The position numbers were made by a program, and so were the translations under genes. From Pantoea sp. Mb-10 (lineage in GTDB: Bacteria > Pseudomonadota > Gammaproteobacteria > Enterobacterales > Enterobacteriaceae), in contig NZ_JAJSDX010000007.1 of assembly GCF_021272205.1 (NCBI RefSeq), positions 98,670 to 162,669 on the forward strand: a stretch of 64,000 nt of DNA, given 5' to 3'. Every line of letters starts with the position of its first letter. The first letter of the stretch is position 1. Below the pieces are notes generated by a model. The model was given only the letters and a program-made list of their open reading frames with translations, was not told the DNA's origin and did no database searches. Positions 38,698 to 49,886 of this stretch are shown here, piece by piece.

Positions 38698-40233
38698 TCA
38701 GATTATCGGATTGCGTGGCGGACACCGGTCCAGCAGTTCCACGCTGCCATCTTCATTCTGCTGTTCCAGATGTACGTCAAATCCCCACAGACGGTGCACG
38801 TGCTTGAGCACATCGCGACGACTCTTATCTAACGGTGCGCGCTGCTGGGGCACGTAACGTAAGGTCAGAGAGCGGTCGCCGCGTAAATCGACGTTATACA
38901 CCTGAATATTGGGTTCCAGATTACTCAGGTTATACTGCGCCGAAAGCTGCTGGCGGATGGCGCGGTAGCCTGCTTCATCATGAATGGCGGCAATTTCAAG
39001 GAAGTTATTCCGGTCATCGTCCATTACCGTGAACAAGCGAAAATCGCGCATCACTTTGGGCGACAGGAACTGGCTGATAAAACTTTCGTCTTTAAACTCA
39101 CGCATGGCGAAATGCAGCGTTTTGAGCCAGTCAGAGCCGGCGATGTCCGGGAACCAGTAGCGATCTTCCTCGGTAGGGGATTGGCAGATGCGCTTGATAT
39201 CCTGGAACATGGCAAAGCCCAGCGCATAGGGGTTGATGCCGTTATACCACTGGCTGTTATAGGGCGGCTGATAAATCACATTGGTGTGACTGTGCAAAAA
39301 CTCCATCATGAAGCGCTCTGACACTTTGCCTTCATCATAAAGATGATTAAGGATGGTATAGTGCCAGAAGGTCGCCCATCCCTCATTCATCACCTGCGTC
39401 TGCTTTTGCGGATAAAAGTACTGACTCACTTTACGCACAATACGCAGCACCTCACGCTGCCATGGCTCCAGCAGCGGCGCGTTTTTCTCCATAAAATAGA
39501 GCAAATTTTCCTGCGGTTCAGAGGGGTAACGCAGGGCTTCAATCTGAACAGACTCTTTCTCTTTGCGCGGCAGCGTACGCCATAGCGTATTGACCTGGCT
39601 TTGCAGATATTCTTCCCGGCTTTTCTGCCGGGCTTTTTCTTCCTGCAGCGAAATTTTTTGCGGGCGTTTGTAGCGATCGACCCCGTAATTCATTAAGGCG
39701 TGGCACGAATCGAGCAGGCGTTCTACTTCTTCTACGCCGTAGCGCTCTTCACAATCAGAGATATAGTTACGCGCGAATAACAGGTAATCCACGATAGAGC
39801 TGGCATCGGTCCAGCTGCGGAAGAGATAGTTATTTTTGAAGAAAGAGTTATGCCCATAGCAGGCATGCGCCATCACCAGCGCTTGCATGGTCATGGTGTT
39901 CTCTTCCATCAAATAGGCGATACAGGGATTAGAGTTGATGACAATTTCATAGGCCAATCCCTGCTGACCGTGCTTATAACGCTGCTCGGTTTCAATGAAT
40001 TTTTTGCCGAATGACCAGTGAGCGTAATTGATCGGCATACCGACGCTCGAGTAGGCGTCCATCATTTGCTCGGAAGTAATGACTTCGATTTGGTGCGGGT
40101 AGGTATCCAGTCCGTAGCTCTTGGCTACGCGGTCAATTTCCGCAAGATAAGTGTCCAGCAGTTCAAAGGTCCAGTCGGGTCCGTCACTGAGTCGTTTACT
40201 GCTCCGGGTTGGCTCGTCAAAGATTGTCGTCAT
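38698..40233 (-). CDS. ycgB: SpoVR family protein YcgB
   Basis: A 511-residue protein of the SpoVR family, whose biochemical role is unknown. The family core is visible: FKNNYLFRSWTDASSIVDYLLFARNYI, MNEGWATFWHYTILNHLYD with a histidine-rich context, and GINPYALGFAMFQDIKRI. In E. coli, ycgB is RpoS-dependent and is often discussed with yeaG and yeaH, which here lie only about 8 kb away. It is convergent with fadR. Confidence 0.95.
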   Translation of the reverse strand: MTTIFDEPTRSSKRLSDGPDWTFELLDTYLAEIDRVAKSYGLDTYPHQIEVITSEQMMDAYSSVGMPINYAHWSFGKKFIETEQRYKHGQQGLAYEIVINSNPCIAYLMEENTMTMQALVMAHACYGHNSFFKNNYLFRSWTDASSIVDYLLFARNYISDCEERYGVEEVERLLDSCHALMNYGVDRYKRPQKISLQEEKARQKSREEYLQSQVNTLWRTLPRKEKESVQIEALRYPSEPQENLLYFMEKNAPLLEPWQREVLRIVRKVSQYFYPQKQTQVMNEGWATFWHYTILNHLYDEGKVSERFMMEFLHSHTNVIYQPPYNSQWYNGINPYALGFAMFQDIKRICQSPTEEDRYWFPDIAGSDWLKTLHFAMREFKDESFISQFLSPKVMRDFRLFTVMDDDRNNFLEIAAIHDEAGYRAIRQQLSAQYNLSNLEPNIQVYNVDLRGDRSLTLRYVPQQRAPLDKSRRDVLKHVHRLWGFDVHLEQQNEDGSVELLDRCPPRNPII

Positions 40234-40726
40234 AGCGCACCTCTATTTGCAAGCGGCCGGAAAGCGAGTCACCGACCACGATCGTGAAGGCTTCATCCTG
40301 AGAAAGACAGCCCAAGAGAACTGAGCGAACATTTCAATGATAGTCCAATGTCTCTTATCACGGTTGGGAACACAATCGAATTCTTGGCATAAAATCATTC
40401 AAAATTCGTGGTTTAAGCGGCGGTAAGCGTTAAGTATTGCAAGCGTGCCTTTATGTGGTTAAAAGTTCTATTTTAATGGTGTTGAGTGCAGGGCGGCGCT
40501 TTCTCCTGTGAAAGTGCGTTAAGTCCGCGAAACGCATAATAAATGGCTGGCAAACGGAGTAAAGGCATAAAAAGTTCTGATTTTAGCGCTGCAGCATGAT
40601 TTCAGTGTGCAGAAAGGTAAAAAGCATGTGAAATATGTGGATGGGTTGTAAGGTCTGTAGGGCGTCGGGATATGCTAGCTCAGGCGTCGTTTATAGTTAA
40701 TTATGCTTTTCAGCGGTGAGGGTCTT
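40234..40726. other. Intergenic region between divergent ycgB and dadA
   Basis: These 493 bases are AT-rich without a convincing reading frame. They must hold both promoters. In E. coli dadAX is controlled by Lrp and CRP; I see AT-rich tracts suitable for Lrp but no unambiguous CRP palindrome (TGTGAAATATGTGGAT near 40627 is a half match). Confidence 0.5.
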
Positions 40727-42028
40727 ATGCGCGTAGTGATTCTTGGCAGCGGTGTCGTGGGGGTGGCGAGTGCCTGGTATTTGTCGCAGGCGGGACACGA
40801 GGTCACGGTGATTGACCGCCAACCAGCCGCGGCGATGGAAACCAGCGCGGGCAATGCCGGGCAGATCTCTCCCGGCTATGCCGCGCCCTGGGCTGCGCCT
40901 GGCGTCCCGCTAAAAGCCATCAAGTGGATGTTTCAGCGTCATGCACCGCTGGCGGTGCGCCTTGACGGCAGTAAATTCCAGCTAGAGTGGATGTGGAATA
41001 TGCTGCGTAATTGCGACATGCATCATTATCAGCAGAACAAGGCCCGCATGGTCCGCATTGCGGAATACAGCCGCGATTGCCTGCGGGCGCTGCGCGCCAG
41101 CACCGGCATAACCTATGAAGAGCGGCAGGGTGGCACGCTGCAGCTGTTCCGCACCCAGCAGCAGTTTGAGAGCGCCAGCAAAGATATTGCCGTACTGAAA
41201 GAGGCGGGCGTACCTTACGAACTGCTGGAGGCTGCACAGTTACATAGCGTGGAGCCAGCCCTGGCGGCCACGGCGCATAAACTCACCGGCGGCTTACGGC
41301 TGCCGAACGACGAAACCGGCGATTGTCAGCTGTTTACTCAGCGTTTGGCGGCAATGGCGGCTGAGGCTGGCGTAGTGTTTCGCTATGACACACCGATTGA
41401 TCAACTGTTGCGCGAAGGCAATCGCATTTACGGGGTAAAGTGCGGCGACGAAGTGATCAAAGCGGATGCGTATGTGGTGGCATTGGGTTCGTGGTCAACC
41501 GCCTTGTTGAAAGAGTGTGTGTCGATACCGGTCTATCCCCTGAAAGGTTATTCCCTGACTGTGCCTATCAAGAATCCGCAGGGGGCGCCTGTCTCCACCA
41601 TCCTCGATGAGACTTATAAAGTGGCGGTGACGCGCTTCGACAACCGCATTCGCGTTGGCGGCATGGCGGAAATTGTTGGTTTTAACACCAAACTGTTGCC
41701 TGCGCGGCGTGAAACGCTGGAGATGGTGGTCAGCGATCTTTATCCTGAGGGCGGTTATGTCGAGCAGGCCAGTTTCTGGACGGGGTTACGTCCGATGACG
41801 CCGGACGGCACGCCGATTGTTGGGCGCACGCCGCTCTCCAATCTTTATCTCAACACCGGCCACGGCACGCTGGGCTGGACCATGGCGTGTGGTTCCGGGC
41901 AGCTATTGGCCGACCTGATTTCAGGCCAGAAACCGGCGATTGCCGCGGATGATTTGTCGGTGCTGCGCTATCTGCCCGGTTTTGAATCCCCATCGTCGCC
42001 GCTGCGTAATGCTAACGCAGCTCGTTAA
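40727..42028 (+). CDS. dadA: D-amino-acid dehydrogenase small subunit DadA
   Basis: A 433-residue membrane-associated FAD enzyme that deaminates D-alanine and other D-amino acids to 2-oxo acids and feeds electrons to quinone. The N-terminal dinucleotide-binding motif is [17 protein letters not shown], followed by [22 protein letters not shown]. The C-terminus has [14 protein letters not shown] and [15 protein letters not shown]. The ATG at 40727 with GAGGG upstream gives the E. coli N-terminus. It is followed 21 bases later by dadX. Confidence 0.96.
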   Translation: MRVVILGSGVVGVASAWYLSQAGHEVTVIDRQPAAAMETSAGNAGQISPGYAAPWAAPGVPLKAIKWMFQRHAPLAVRLDGSKFQLEWMWNMLRNCDMHHYQQNKARMVRIAEYSRDCLRALRASTGITYEERQGGTLQLFRTQQQFESASKDIAVLKEAGVPYELLEAAQLHSVEPALAATAHKLTGGLRLPNDETGDCQLFTQRLAAMAAEAGVVFRYDTPIDQLLREGNRIYGVKCGDEVIKADAYVVALGSWSTALLKECVSIPVYPLKGYSLTVPIKNPQGAPVSTILDETYKVAVTRFDNRIRVGGMAEIVGFNTKLLPARRETLEMVVSDLYPEGGYVEQASFWTGLRPMTPDGTPIVGRTPLSNLYLNTGHGTLGWTMACGSGQLLADLISGQKPAIAADDLSVLRYLPGFESPSSPLRNANAAR

Positions 42029-42049
42029 GTATTCAGGGAGAGCAAAAGC

Positions 42050-43120
42050 ATGTCACGTCCTACGGGCGCTACTCTTACGCTATCGGCGCTTCGCCACAAC
42101 TTAGGCGTTGTTCGCCGGGCGGCCCCGCACGCGCACGTTTGGTCGGTTGTGAAGGCCAACGCGTACGGCCATGGAATTGCACGCGTCTGGCAGAGTCTGG
42201 CGGAAACCGACGGTTTTGCGCTGCTCAATATGGAAGAGGCGCTTCTGCTGCGTGAACAAGGGTGGAAGAAGCCCATCTTGCTGCTGGAGGGGTTCTTCCA
42301 CGCCGACGAACTGGCGCTGATTGACCGCTATCGCTTGACCACCAGCGTGCACAGCAACTGGCAAATCAAGGCGCTTGCCTCGGCCACGTTATCCGCGCCG
42401 GTGGATATCTATCTCAAAATCAACAGCGGGATGAATCGGTTGGGCTTTCGTCCTGAACAAGCGCATGCGGCATGGGAAAAATTGCGTGCGCTGCCCAACG
42501 TGGGTGAAATCACGCTGATGGCGCACTTTGCCGATGCGGATAATGCCGACGGCGTCACTGAGCCGATGCAACGCATTGCGCAAGCGGCTGAAGGCCTGTC
42601 ATGTCCGCGCTCGCTGGCAAACTCGGCGGCCACGCTATGGCATCCGCAGACGCACGGCGACTGGGTGCGTCCGGGCATTATTTTATATGGCGCATCACCC
42701 AGCGGAAATTGGCAGGACATCGCCAGTACCGGACTGCAGCCAGTTATGACGCTGAGCAGTGAAATCATCGGCGTGCAGCAGTTGAGCCCCGGTGATGGCG
42801 TGGGTTATGGCTATCGCTATCGCGCGGCGTCCGCCCAGCGCATTGGCATTGTTGCCTGTGGCTACGCTGACGGCTATCCACGTCATGCGCCGACGGGCAC
42901 GCCGGTTTGCGTGGAGGGCGTACGCACCCGCACGCTCGGGGCGATTTCCATGGACATGATGATGATTGACCTTGAGCCCTGCCCGCAGGCAGGCATTGGC
43001 TCGCGCGTGGAGTTGTGGGGCGATCAGATCAAGATTGACGAAGTGGCGCAGGCGGCTGGAACGGTGGGGTACGAGCTAATGTGTGCGCTCGCCCCACGCG
43101 TTCCGGTCACGGTTATTTAA
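42050..43120 (+). CDS. dadX: Catabolic alanine racemase DadX
   Basis: A 356-residue PLP-dependent racemase that interconverts L- and D-alanine so DadA can oxidise it. The PLP lysine is Lys35 in [10 protein letters not shown]. The catalytic tyrosine region is [10 protein letters not shown], and [16 protein letters not shown] is conserved. It forms the dadAX operon. Its TAA is shared with the convergent transporter's stop in an 8-base overlap (TTATTTAA). Confidence 0.96.
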   Translation: MSRPTGATLTLSALRHNLGVVRRAAPHAHVWSVVKANAYGHGIARVWQSLAETDGFALLNMEEALLLREQGWKKPILLLEGFFHADELALIDRYRLTTSVHSNWQIKALASATLSAPVDIYLKINSGMNRLGFRPEQAHAAWEKLRALPNVGEITLMAHFADADNADGVTEPMQRIAQAAEGLSCPRSLANSAATLWHPQTHGDWVRPGIILYGASPSGNWQDIASTGLQPVMTLSSEIIGVQQLSPGDGVGYGYRYRAASAQRIGIVACGYADGYPRHAPTGTPVCVEGVRTRTLGAISMDMMMIDLEPCPQAGIGSRVELWGDQIKIDEVAQAAGTVGYELMCALAPRVPVTVI

Positions 43121-44306
43121 GCGCGGTCACGGTACCGCGTATTTTCCTGCTGCAGCGCCAGGCGATCAGTGCCAGCGCTGCACCCAATACCATCATTAGC
43201 GCCAGCGCAGATTTTTCTGCTATCGGCAGCGCCACAAGAATCAGGCTTGCACCTGCACCGCCCGCCATCTGAATAAATCCTTGTAACGCTGCGGCGACGC
43301 CGGCCTGTTGCTGATAGGGCTCTAACGCATAGCTGGTGGCAGGGCCGACGGTAAAAGCTAACCCGGCCACGGAGATCGCCACCGGGATCATGTACATGGC
43401 CCAATGGGTCTGCCAGGCGGCAGGCAGAAGCATCACGCCCGCCACCAGCAGCGTGGCGCCGGCCAGCATGGTGACAAACCCCATTGCCAGGCAGAAAGGG
43501 CGGCCCGCTTTGCGAATGGTTTTATTCACAAACGCACTCACCAGCATGATCCAAAAGCCATTGGCGCCAAACGCAAACGAGAATTGTAGCGGAGACAGCC
43601 CGCCTTCGGTCATCAACACGCTCGGGGCCAGAGAAACATACGTCAGCACCATCCCGAGCGCACCGGCGTTGGCAAAAGCAAAGGCTAAAAAGCGGGTTTC
43701 ACGGGCAATGGCGGCGTACTGCGCCAGCGGTAAGCCTTTTACGCGAAGCGTGTCAGCCGGTCGGGTTTCTGGCAGGAAGAAACACACCACCACGGCAAGG
43801 ATCGCGGCATAGCCACACAGGAACCAGAATGGCGCACGCCATCCCCAATGATCGGCAAGAAGACCGCCCAGCAGCGGCGCCAGCGCGGGAACAATATTAA
43901 GCGCACCGTTAAGGAAGCCATAGGCGCGGGCGGCGGCATCGCCGCTCAAGCGATCGCGTACGCCGCTAAACGCCACGACAGCGCTGCAGCACACGGCACA
44001 GCCTTGGATCAGCCGCGCGAGAAAGAACACCGGCCACACCGTGGCGGTTGCGGCGACGACGCTGCCGAGGAGGTAGAGCGCCAGTCCAATAAGCGCGATC
44101 GGCTTACGTCCGAAGTTATCCACCAGCGGCCCGGTGACCAACTGCCCTACACCCATCACGAGCAGGAATAAGGGAATGGTGAGTTGAATCAGGCTGACCG
44201 GGCTATTTAGCCCTTCGGCGATTTGTGGCAGTGTGGGCAGGTAGAGATCGATACCAAGCGGCGCGAGGAGCACCAGGCTTAACAGCAGTAGGGTAAATTT
44301 TTGCAT
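43113..44306 (-). CDS. MFS exporter of the Bcr/CflA drug-resistance type
   Basis: A 397-residue major facilitator with 12 predicted helices. The Bcr/CflA/Cmr hallmarks are present: [16 protein letters not shown] at the start, motif [18 protein letters not shown], and [17 protein letters not shown] in helix 4. A longer frame upstream carries no membrane-protein-like sequence, so I use the ATG at 44306. Substrate is unknown. It lies between dadX and the WbaP-type gene, where E. coli would have nhaP2. Confidence 0.82.
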   Translation of the reverse strand: MQKFTLLLLSLVLLAPLGIDLYLPTLPQIAEGLNSPVSLIQLTIPLFLLVMGVGQLVTGPLVDNFGRKPIALIGLALYLLGSVVAATATVWPVFFLARLIQGCAVCCSAVVAFSGVRDRLSGDAAARAYGFLNGALNIVPALAPLLGGLLADHWGWRAPFWFLCGYAAILAVVVCFFLPETRPADTLRVKGLPLAQYAAIARETRFLAFAFANAGALGMVLTYVSLAPSVLMTEGGLSPLQFSFAFGANGFWIMLVSAFVNKTIRKAGRPFCLAMGFVTMLAGATLLVAGVMLLPAAWQTHWAMYMIPVAISVAGLAFTVGPATSYALEPYQQQAGVAAALQGFIQMAGGAGASLILVALPIAEKSALALMMVLGAALALIAWRCSRKIRGTVTALK

Positions 44307-44371
44307 TGCGGACCGGGACAACCAGTTAAACAAGCGGGAAGGGTAATGACTTGCGCGTGAAAAGGAAAGCA

Positions 44372-44412
44372 CTAAAAAGGCGATGCCCGCCGTGCATGCA
44401 CAGGCATCGCGT
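44372..44412 (-). terminator. Rho-independent terminator after the wbaP-like gene
   Basis: Stem GCGATGCC (44380-44387) with GGCATCGC (44403-44410), followed on the minus strand by CTTTTTAGT, immediately after the wbaP-like stop. It separates this gene from the downstream exporter. Confidence 0.75.
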
Positions 44413-44418
44413 GAGGGT

Positions 44419-45885
44419 TTAGTAGGCACCGTCGCGGCGCAACACCACGCCTGCGGTTTTGAACAAAATGGCGATATCCGTCCACAGCGCCCAGTTTTTA
44501 ACATACCAGGAGTCAAAGTAGACGCGCGTATCGTAATCAATGTCATTGCGACCGCTTACCTGCCACAAACCCGTCATACCCGGTTTCGCCATCAGGTAGT
44601 AATCGACGTCGCCCGCATAACGCTCCAGTTCGGCTTCAATCACCGGGCGCGGACCAACCAGACTCATCTCGCCGCGAATCACATTCCACAACTGCGGCAG
44701 CTCATCAAGACTGGTTTTACGCAGGAAACCGCCGATACGGGTAATGCGCGGATCGTTTTTCAGCTTAAAATCACGGTCCCACTCAGCGCGTGCCTCTTCG
44801 CTGGTGGCCAGTAAGTTCTGCAACACTTCCTGGGAATTGGTGACCATTGAGCGGAACTTCAGGCATTTGAACTTCACACCATCCTGACCCACGCGTTCAT
44901 GGCCATAAATGGCGTTACCCCCGTCACGTTTTACCATCGCGCAGAGCAGGCCAAACACCGGCGCCAGGAACAGCAGCAGCAGCGAAGCGACCACAATATC
45001 AAACGTACGTTTCAAGAAACGCGAAGAGCGCTTAGCCAGATTGTTGCTCACCCGCAAGATCATCACTTCATGACTAAAGATGAAGGACATATCCGTGCCG
45101 TAAAGCGGCACGCCGCGTAGCGTTGGGATGACAGAGATGGAGCGGCACTTCATTTTTGACAGAAACTTGAGCCACTTATCGCGAACGGATTGCTGCTCGT
45201 ACTCCGTGGCCACGATAAACTGCGTGTTTTCACGGTCTATGGTTTGCCAGTTAATATCTTTGAACGTGATCACCGGCACGCCGTTAACGGAATCAGCAGG
45301 AGGGGTATCGTCAAGGGCGATGAACGCCTGAACGTTATAGCCGAGAATCTCTTCACTTTGCAGCGCCGCGTAAGCTTCCATGGCGTTTTTGCCGGAGCCG
45401 ATAATGATGGTCTCTTTTTGCCACTGTCCGGCCCGATTGATGGCCCGCTTGACCCCGGCGCGCATGAGCGGCAGCAACAGCAGCGCGTAAGTCCAGCTGA
45501 ACACCCAAACCATGCGGGAAAAGTCCCATTTTGAAAAGGCAATCAGCGCCAGATCGAGCAACGAGAACACAAACAGAGTTTTGACAATTTCTTTTAATTC
45601 AAACCAAAACGGTTTGCGATAGGTGTAATGACGCATCCGCACCCAAAACCAGGCGGTACACAGTACCGACAGGCCGAGCTGTGCAATAAAACGATATTCA
45701 ATTTGCTGTGGCGGAATAAAAGCGTCCAGCTCTCCCCAAATACCCTGGACCGTCGCCGCAGATAAAAATAATGCCAAATTCAATGCGATTAAATCAGAGA
45801 AACTCAATGCGATTTTAGCAATGAGATTTTTACGCAATCCGCTCCACGAACGGGTAGCGTCATTCATTATTAATGTACTTGCCAT
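44419..45885 (-). CDS. wbaP: Undecaprenyl-phosphate sugar phosphotransferase, WbaP/RfbP type
   Basis: A 488-residue polyprenyl-phosphate hexose-1-phosphate transferase that starts lipid-linked polysaccharide units, probably with galactose-1-phosphate. Four N-terminal helices are followed by a CoA-binding-like domain (ETIIIGSGKNAMEAYAALQSEE). The catalytic domain then has KRTFDIVVA, the membrane helix, CLKFRSMV, DELPQLWNVIRGEMSLVGPRP and KPGMTGLWQVSGRND, and ends in VVLRRDGAY as in Salmonella WbaP. The ATG at 45885 has AGCAGG upstream. No other polysaccharide gene is adjacent, so it looks like an orphan initiating enzyme. Confidence 0.85.
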   Translation of the reverse strand: MASTLIMNDATRSWSGLRKNLIAKIALSFSDLIALNLALFLSAATVQGIWGELDAFIPPQQIEYRFIAQLGLSVLCTAWFWVRMRHYTYRKPFWFELKEIVKTLFVFSLLDLALIAFSKWDFSRMVWVFSWTYALLLLPLMRAGVKRAINRAGQWQKETIIIGSGKNAMEAYAALQSEEILGYNVQAFIALDDTPPADSVNGVPVITFKDINWQTIDRENTQFIVATEYEQQSVRDKWLKFLSKMKCRSISVIPTLRGVPLYGTDMSFIFSHEVMILRVSNNLAKRSSRFLKRTFDIVVASLLLLFLAPVFGLLCAMVKRDGGNAIYGHERVGQDGVKFKCLKFRSMVTNSQEVLQNLLATSEEARAEWDRDFKLKNDPRITRIGGFLRKTSLDELPQLWNVIRGEMSLVGPRPVIEAELERYAGDVDYYLMAKPGMTGLWQVSGRNDIDYDTRVYFDSWYVKNWALWTDIAILFKTAGVVLRRDGAY

Positions 45886-46255
45886 AAAACCTGCTCTCTT
45901 TTGATGTGTAAAAGATGGCCTGACCAGAATCAAGTACGCGCTCAGGTGTGGTCCGCTGAAATAAACAGAAGTTTTTCAGCATGATAACAACCAGTGGTGC
46001 CGTAGACGCTGCACGGAAAACCCGTTTCGACGTGAAAAACGTCATGCTATTTTGCAGCTACCTGAATGAGTATGCAGCAGTTGCCAGAGAGAGTTAATAT
46101 GGAAATAGTCTGAAAAGACCGATCATCAATATTTAACAATAATCCTAGCTTGTTGAAATAAAGCATTTAATCTTGAAAGGATGATATTTAGCGTAGCGGG
46201 AGTGAGGAATTTTTCAGAATAACCGCCATACAATATATTGATGGCGGTAGAAGTA
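45886..46255. other. AT-rich intergenic region upstream of wbaP
   Basis: These 370 bases hold the promoter region of the wbaP-like gene and the 3' end of the upstream small gene. A spaced inverted repeat, ACCGCCAT (46222-46229) with ATGGCGGT (46241-46248), could be a weak terminator hairpin for the 77-residue gene. I see no other gene. Confidence 0.5.
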
Positions 46256-46489
46256 TCAGGCGCTTTTTTTCAACACCCAGCGATCTTGCTGTTTGTCATA
46301 GTGGGCGATAAGCAGATTCACCGGTTCGCCATCAATCCATGCTGGCACGCTGGTGTCGTGATCCCAACCATCTAATTGGTAACTCAAACCTGGATTGGTT
46401 TGGCAGGGAATGCTGACCGTGTCCAGATTCTCCACATTCATTTCTGCATCCACTATCTCGTAACGTCCAATCTTGACCACGTGTCCCAT
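46256..46489 (-). CDS. Uncharacterised 77-residue protein
   Basis: A short soluble-looking protein, MGHVVKIGRYEIVDAEMN at the start and DRWVLKKSA at the end. It is acidic overall, with two tryptophan-containing segments (LDGWDHDTSVPAWIDGEP) and no signal peptide or membrane helix. I do not recognise the family. A GGGAGA ribosome site five bases before the ATG, and a composition unlike a shadow frame, support it as real. It is same-strand with nhaP2 (76 bases downstream of the nhaP2 stop) and sits between nhaP2 and wbaP. Confidence 0.7.
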   Translation of the reverse strand: MGHVVKIGRYEIVDAEMNVENLDTVSIPCQTNPGLSYQLDGWDHDTSVPAWIDGEPVNLLIAHYDKQQDRWVLKKSA

Positions 46490-46565
46490 GATGTCTCCCG
46501 TTTCTTCTGGGTGGAATAACGATCATAGTCGGTTACGCGCACTTTACGAGTCACAATAGCCAGGA

Positions 46566-48293
46566 TTACTCCTTGTCTTCCATGACGCGCACGCCGATTT
46601 TGACAATTTGATTGTCCTCTTTTTCGGCTACGGTCCATGTGAGCTGATTCCACTCCACCTGATCGCCCACCACCGGTGTGCTACCGAGCAATCCCATCAC
46701 CAGCTGCCCCAACGACTGCTGATCGTTCGTGGCCTCATCCAGCTCGAGGCCGTAGATCTGAGCCACGTCACGCAGGCGTGCGTCAGCGTCCAGGATGAAA
46801 TCACCGAAGAAGCGCTGGTCGAGCGCCACGGGTGGCGTTTGACTGAACATTTTGCCTAAGGCGGGTAGATCACGCTCCCGGCCAATGACGCAGAGCACAT
46901 CGCCCTCTTTAAGACGGGTACTGCTATTGGGATGCATCAATTCATTATTGCGAAACAGGGCGGCAATACGCGTTTCACGCGGCATTTTTAAATCGCGCAG
47001 CGCGGCGCCCACGCACCATTTATCGGCGCTCAGCTGGTAAACGAATTGCTCCCACGGATTCTCGGGGTGAATATCAAGACCCACGCGGCTAATCGGCGAG
47101 GCGGTGGGCGGGACCACTACGCGTGCGCGCTTCGCGGCATAGCCAAGTGAAGTGCCTTGCAGCATCAGCGACACCAGCACCACAAAGAAAGCGATATTAA
47201 AGTAGAGTCTGGCGTTTTCCAGTCCGGCCATCATCGGGAACACCGCCAGGATAATCGGCACTGCGCCGCGCAGTCCTACCCAGCTAATGAAGATGCGTTC
47301 ACGCCCGGTAAAACCTTTAAACGGCAGCAGGCCTACCAACACCGAGAGCGGGCGCGCCACTAAAATCAGCCACAGGGAGAGAATCATGGCGGGCAGCGCG
47401 ATGTGCCACAAATCAGACGGCGTTACCAGTAGGCCCAGCACGATGAACATGCCGATCTGGCTGAGCCACGCCATACCATCGAAGGTTTGCAGGATGCCGT
47501 GACGGTTGCGAATGGGGCTATTACCCAGCAGAAAACCGCAGAGATAGACTGCTAAAATTCCGCTGCCCTCCATCACGGTCGTCAGCGCAAACACGATAAT
47601 TCCGCCGCTTAGCGCCAGCAGAGGATAGAGTCCCTGCGCGAGGCTAATCCGGTTGATCAGTTGCTGAAGCGCCCAGCCTCCGCCGAGGCCCAGCACAATA
47701 CCCAAACCGAACTGCTGCACAAGGTGAACCACGAACATCCAGCTGAGTCCGGTTTGTCCCTGCTGAATCATCTCAATCAGCGTGATGGTCAGAAACACCG
47801 CCATGGGATCGTTGCTACCGGACTCAATTTCCAGCGTAGCGCTGACGCGTTCGTTAAGGCCTTTGTCTCCCAGCAGGGAAAAGACCGCTGCGGCATCGGT
47901 GGAACCGATAATGGCACCGATTAAAAAGCCCTGCATGATATCCAATTTAAACAGCCACGCTGCCGCTAAACCCGTCAATCCCGCAGTGATCATCACCCCA
48001 ACGGTGGCGAGTGAAAGCGCTGGCCCGAGCGCCACCTTGAAGGAGCTGGCTTTGGTGCGCATGCCGCCGTCGAGCAAGATAATGGCCAGCGCAAGGTTAG
48101 AGACCAGATACGCCATCGGATAGTTGTCAAACGCAATGCCGCCGATGCCGTCCACGCCGGTGAGCATGCCGAGCGCAAGAAAGATCACCAGAATTGGAAT
48201 GCCAAGCCGTGATGAGAAAGAGCTGAGTAGGATACTTGCTGCAACCAGCACGGAACCAATAATGAACAAACTGTAAATCACGCTGGTATTCAA
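46566..48293 (-). CDS. nhaP2: K+/H+ antiporter NhaP2 (CvrA)
   Basis: A 575-residue CPA1 antiporter. Twelve or so helices include the ion-binding segments [13 protein letters not shown] and [15 protein letters not shown], and [17 protein letters not shown] cytoplasmic TrkA-C domain (about 400-485) follows, with a CorC-like C-terminal domain. A TTG at 48293 preceded by AGGAG at a good distance aligns with the E. coli start and length; the longer frame upstream has no membrane-protein features. In E. coli it directly follows dadX; here three genes intervene. Confidence 0.93.
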   Translation of the reverse strand: MNTSVIYSLFIIGSVLVAASILLSSFSSRLGIPILVIFLALGMLTGVDGIGGIAFDNYPMAYLVSNLALAIILLDGGMRTKASSFKVALGPALSLATVGVMITAGLTGLAAAWLFKLDIMQGFLIGAIIGSTDAAAVFSLLGDKGLNERVSATLEIESGSNDPMAVFLTITLIEMIQQGQTGLSWMFVVHLVQQFGLGIVLGLGGGWALQQLINRISLAQGLYPLLALSGGIIVFALTTVMEGSGILAVYLCGFLLGNSPIRNRHGILQTFDGMAWLSQIGMFIVLGLLVTPSDLWHIALPAMILSLWLILVARPLSVLVGLLPFKGFTGRERIFISWVGLRGAVPIILAVFPMMAGLENARLYFNIAFFVVLVSLMLQGTSLGYAAKRARVVVPPTASPISRVGLDIHPENPWEQFVYQLSADKWCVGAALRDLKMPRETRIAALFRNNELMHPNSSTRLKEGDVLCVIGRERDLPALGKMFSQTPPVALDQRFFGDFILDADARLRDVAQIYGLELDEATNDQQSLGQLVMGLLGSTPVVGDQVEWNQLTWTVAEKEDNQIVKIGVRVMEDKE

Positions 48294-48484
48294 CGGTGCT
48301 CTCCTGCTGCAACGGGCGACATGAACAAACTGCGGGGGATCCACACAGACCAGGTGAAAAGATAATGTTTTATCAAAGGCTTGTCAGCGGTTAATTGCGG
48401 TTTTTTTCGTTATTTACACGTTATGCGCACCAGAAAGCAAATTTTCATGTATTAATGAGAGCATTCTCCGCCATTCTTAAGGAG

Positions 48485-48515
48485 ATAAAAAAAAAGCCGG
48501 CGCGTGGCCGGCTTA
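48485..48515 (-). terminator. Rho-independent terminator after yeaH
   Basis: Stem AAGCCGG (48494-48500) with CCGGCTT (48508-48514), followed on the minus strand by a run of about nine T residues, six bases past the yeaH stop. Confidence 0.85.
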
Positions 48516-48520
48516 CAGAG

Positions 48521-49873
<1,353 letters not shown>

Positions 49874-49886
49874 TTACAGGTAACAA

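Noticed and set aside
46241..46252. GGCGGTAG, similar to the ops element recruiting RfaH
   Set aside because: Only the eight-base core matches, the orientation is opposite to wbaP and the rest of the JUMPstart sequence is absent.
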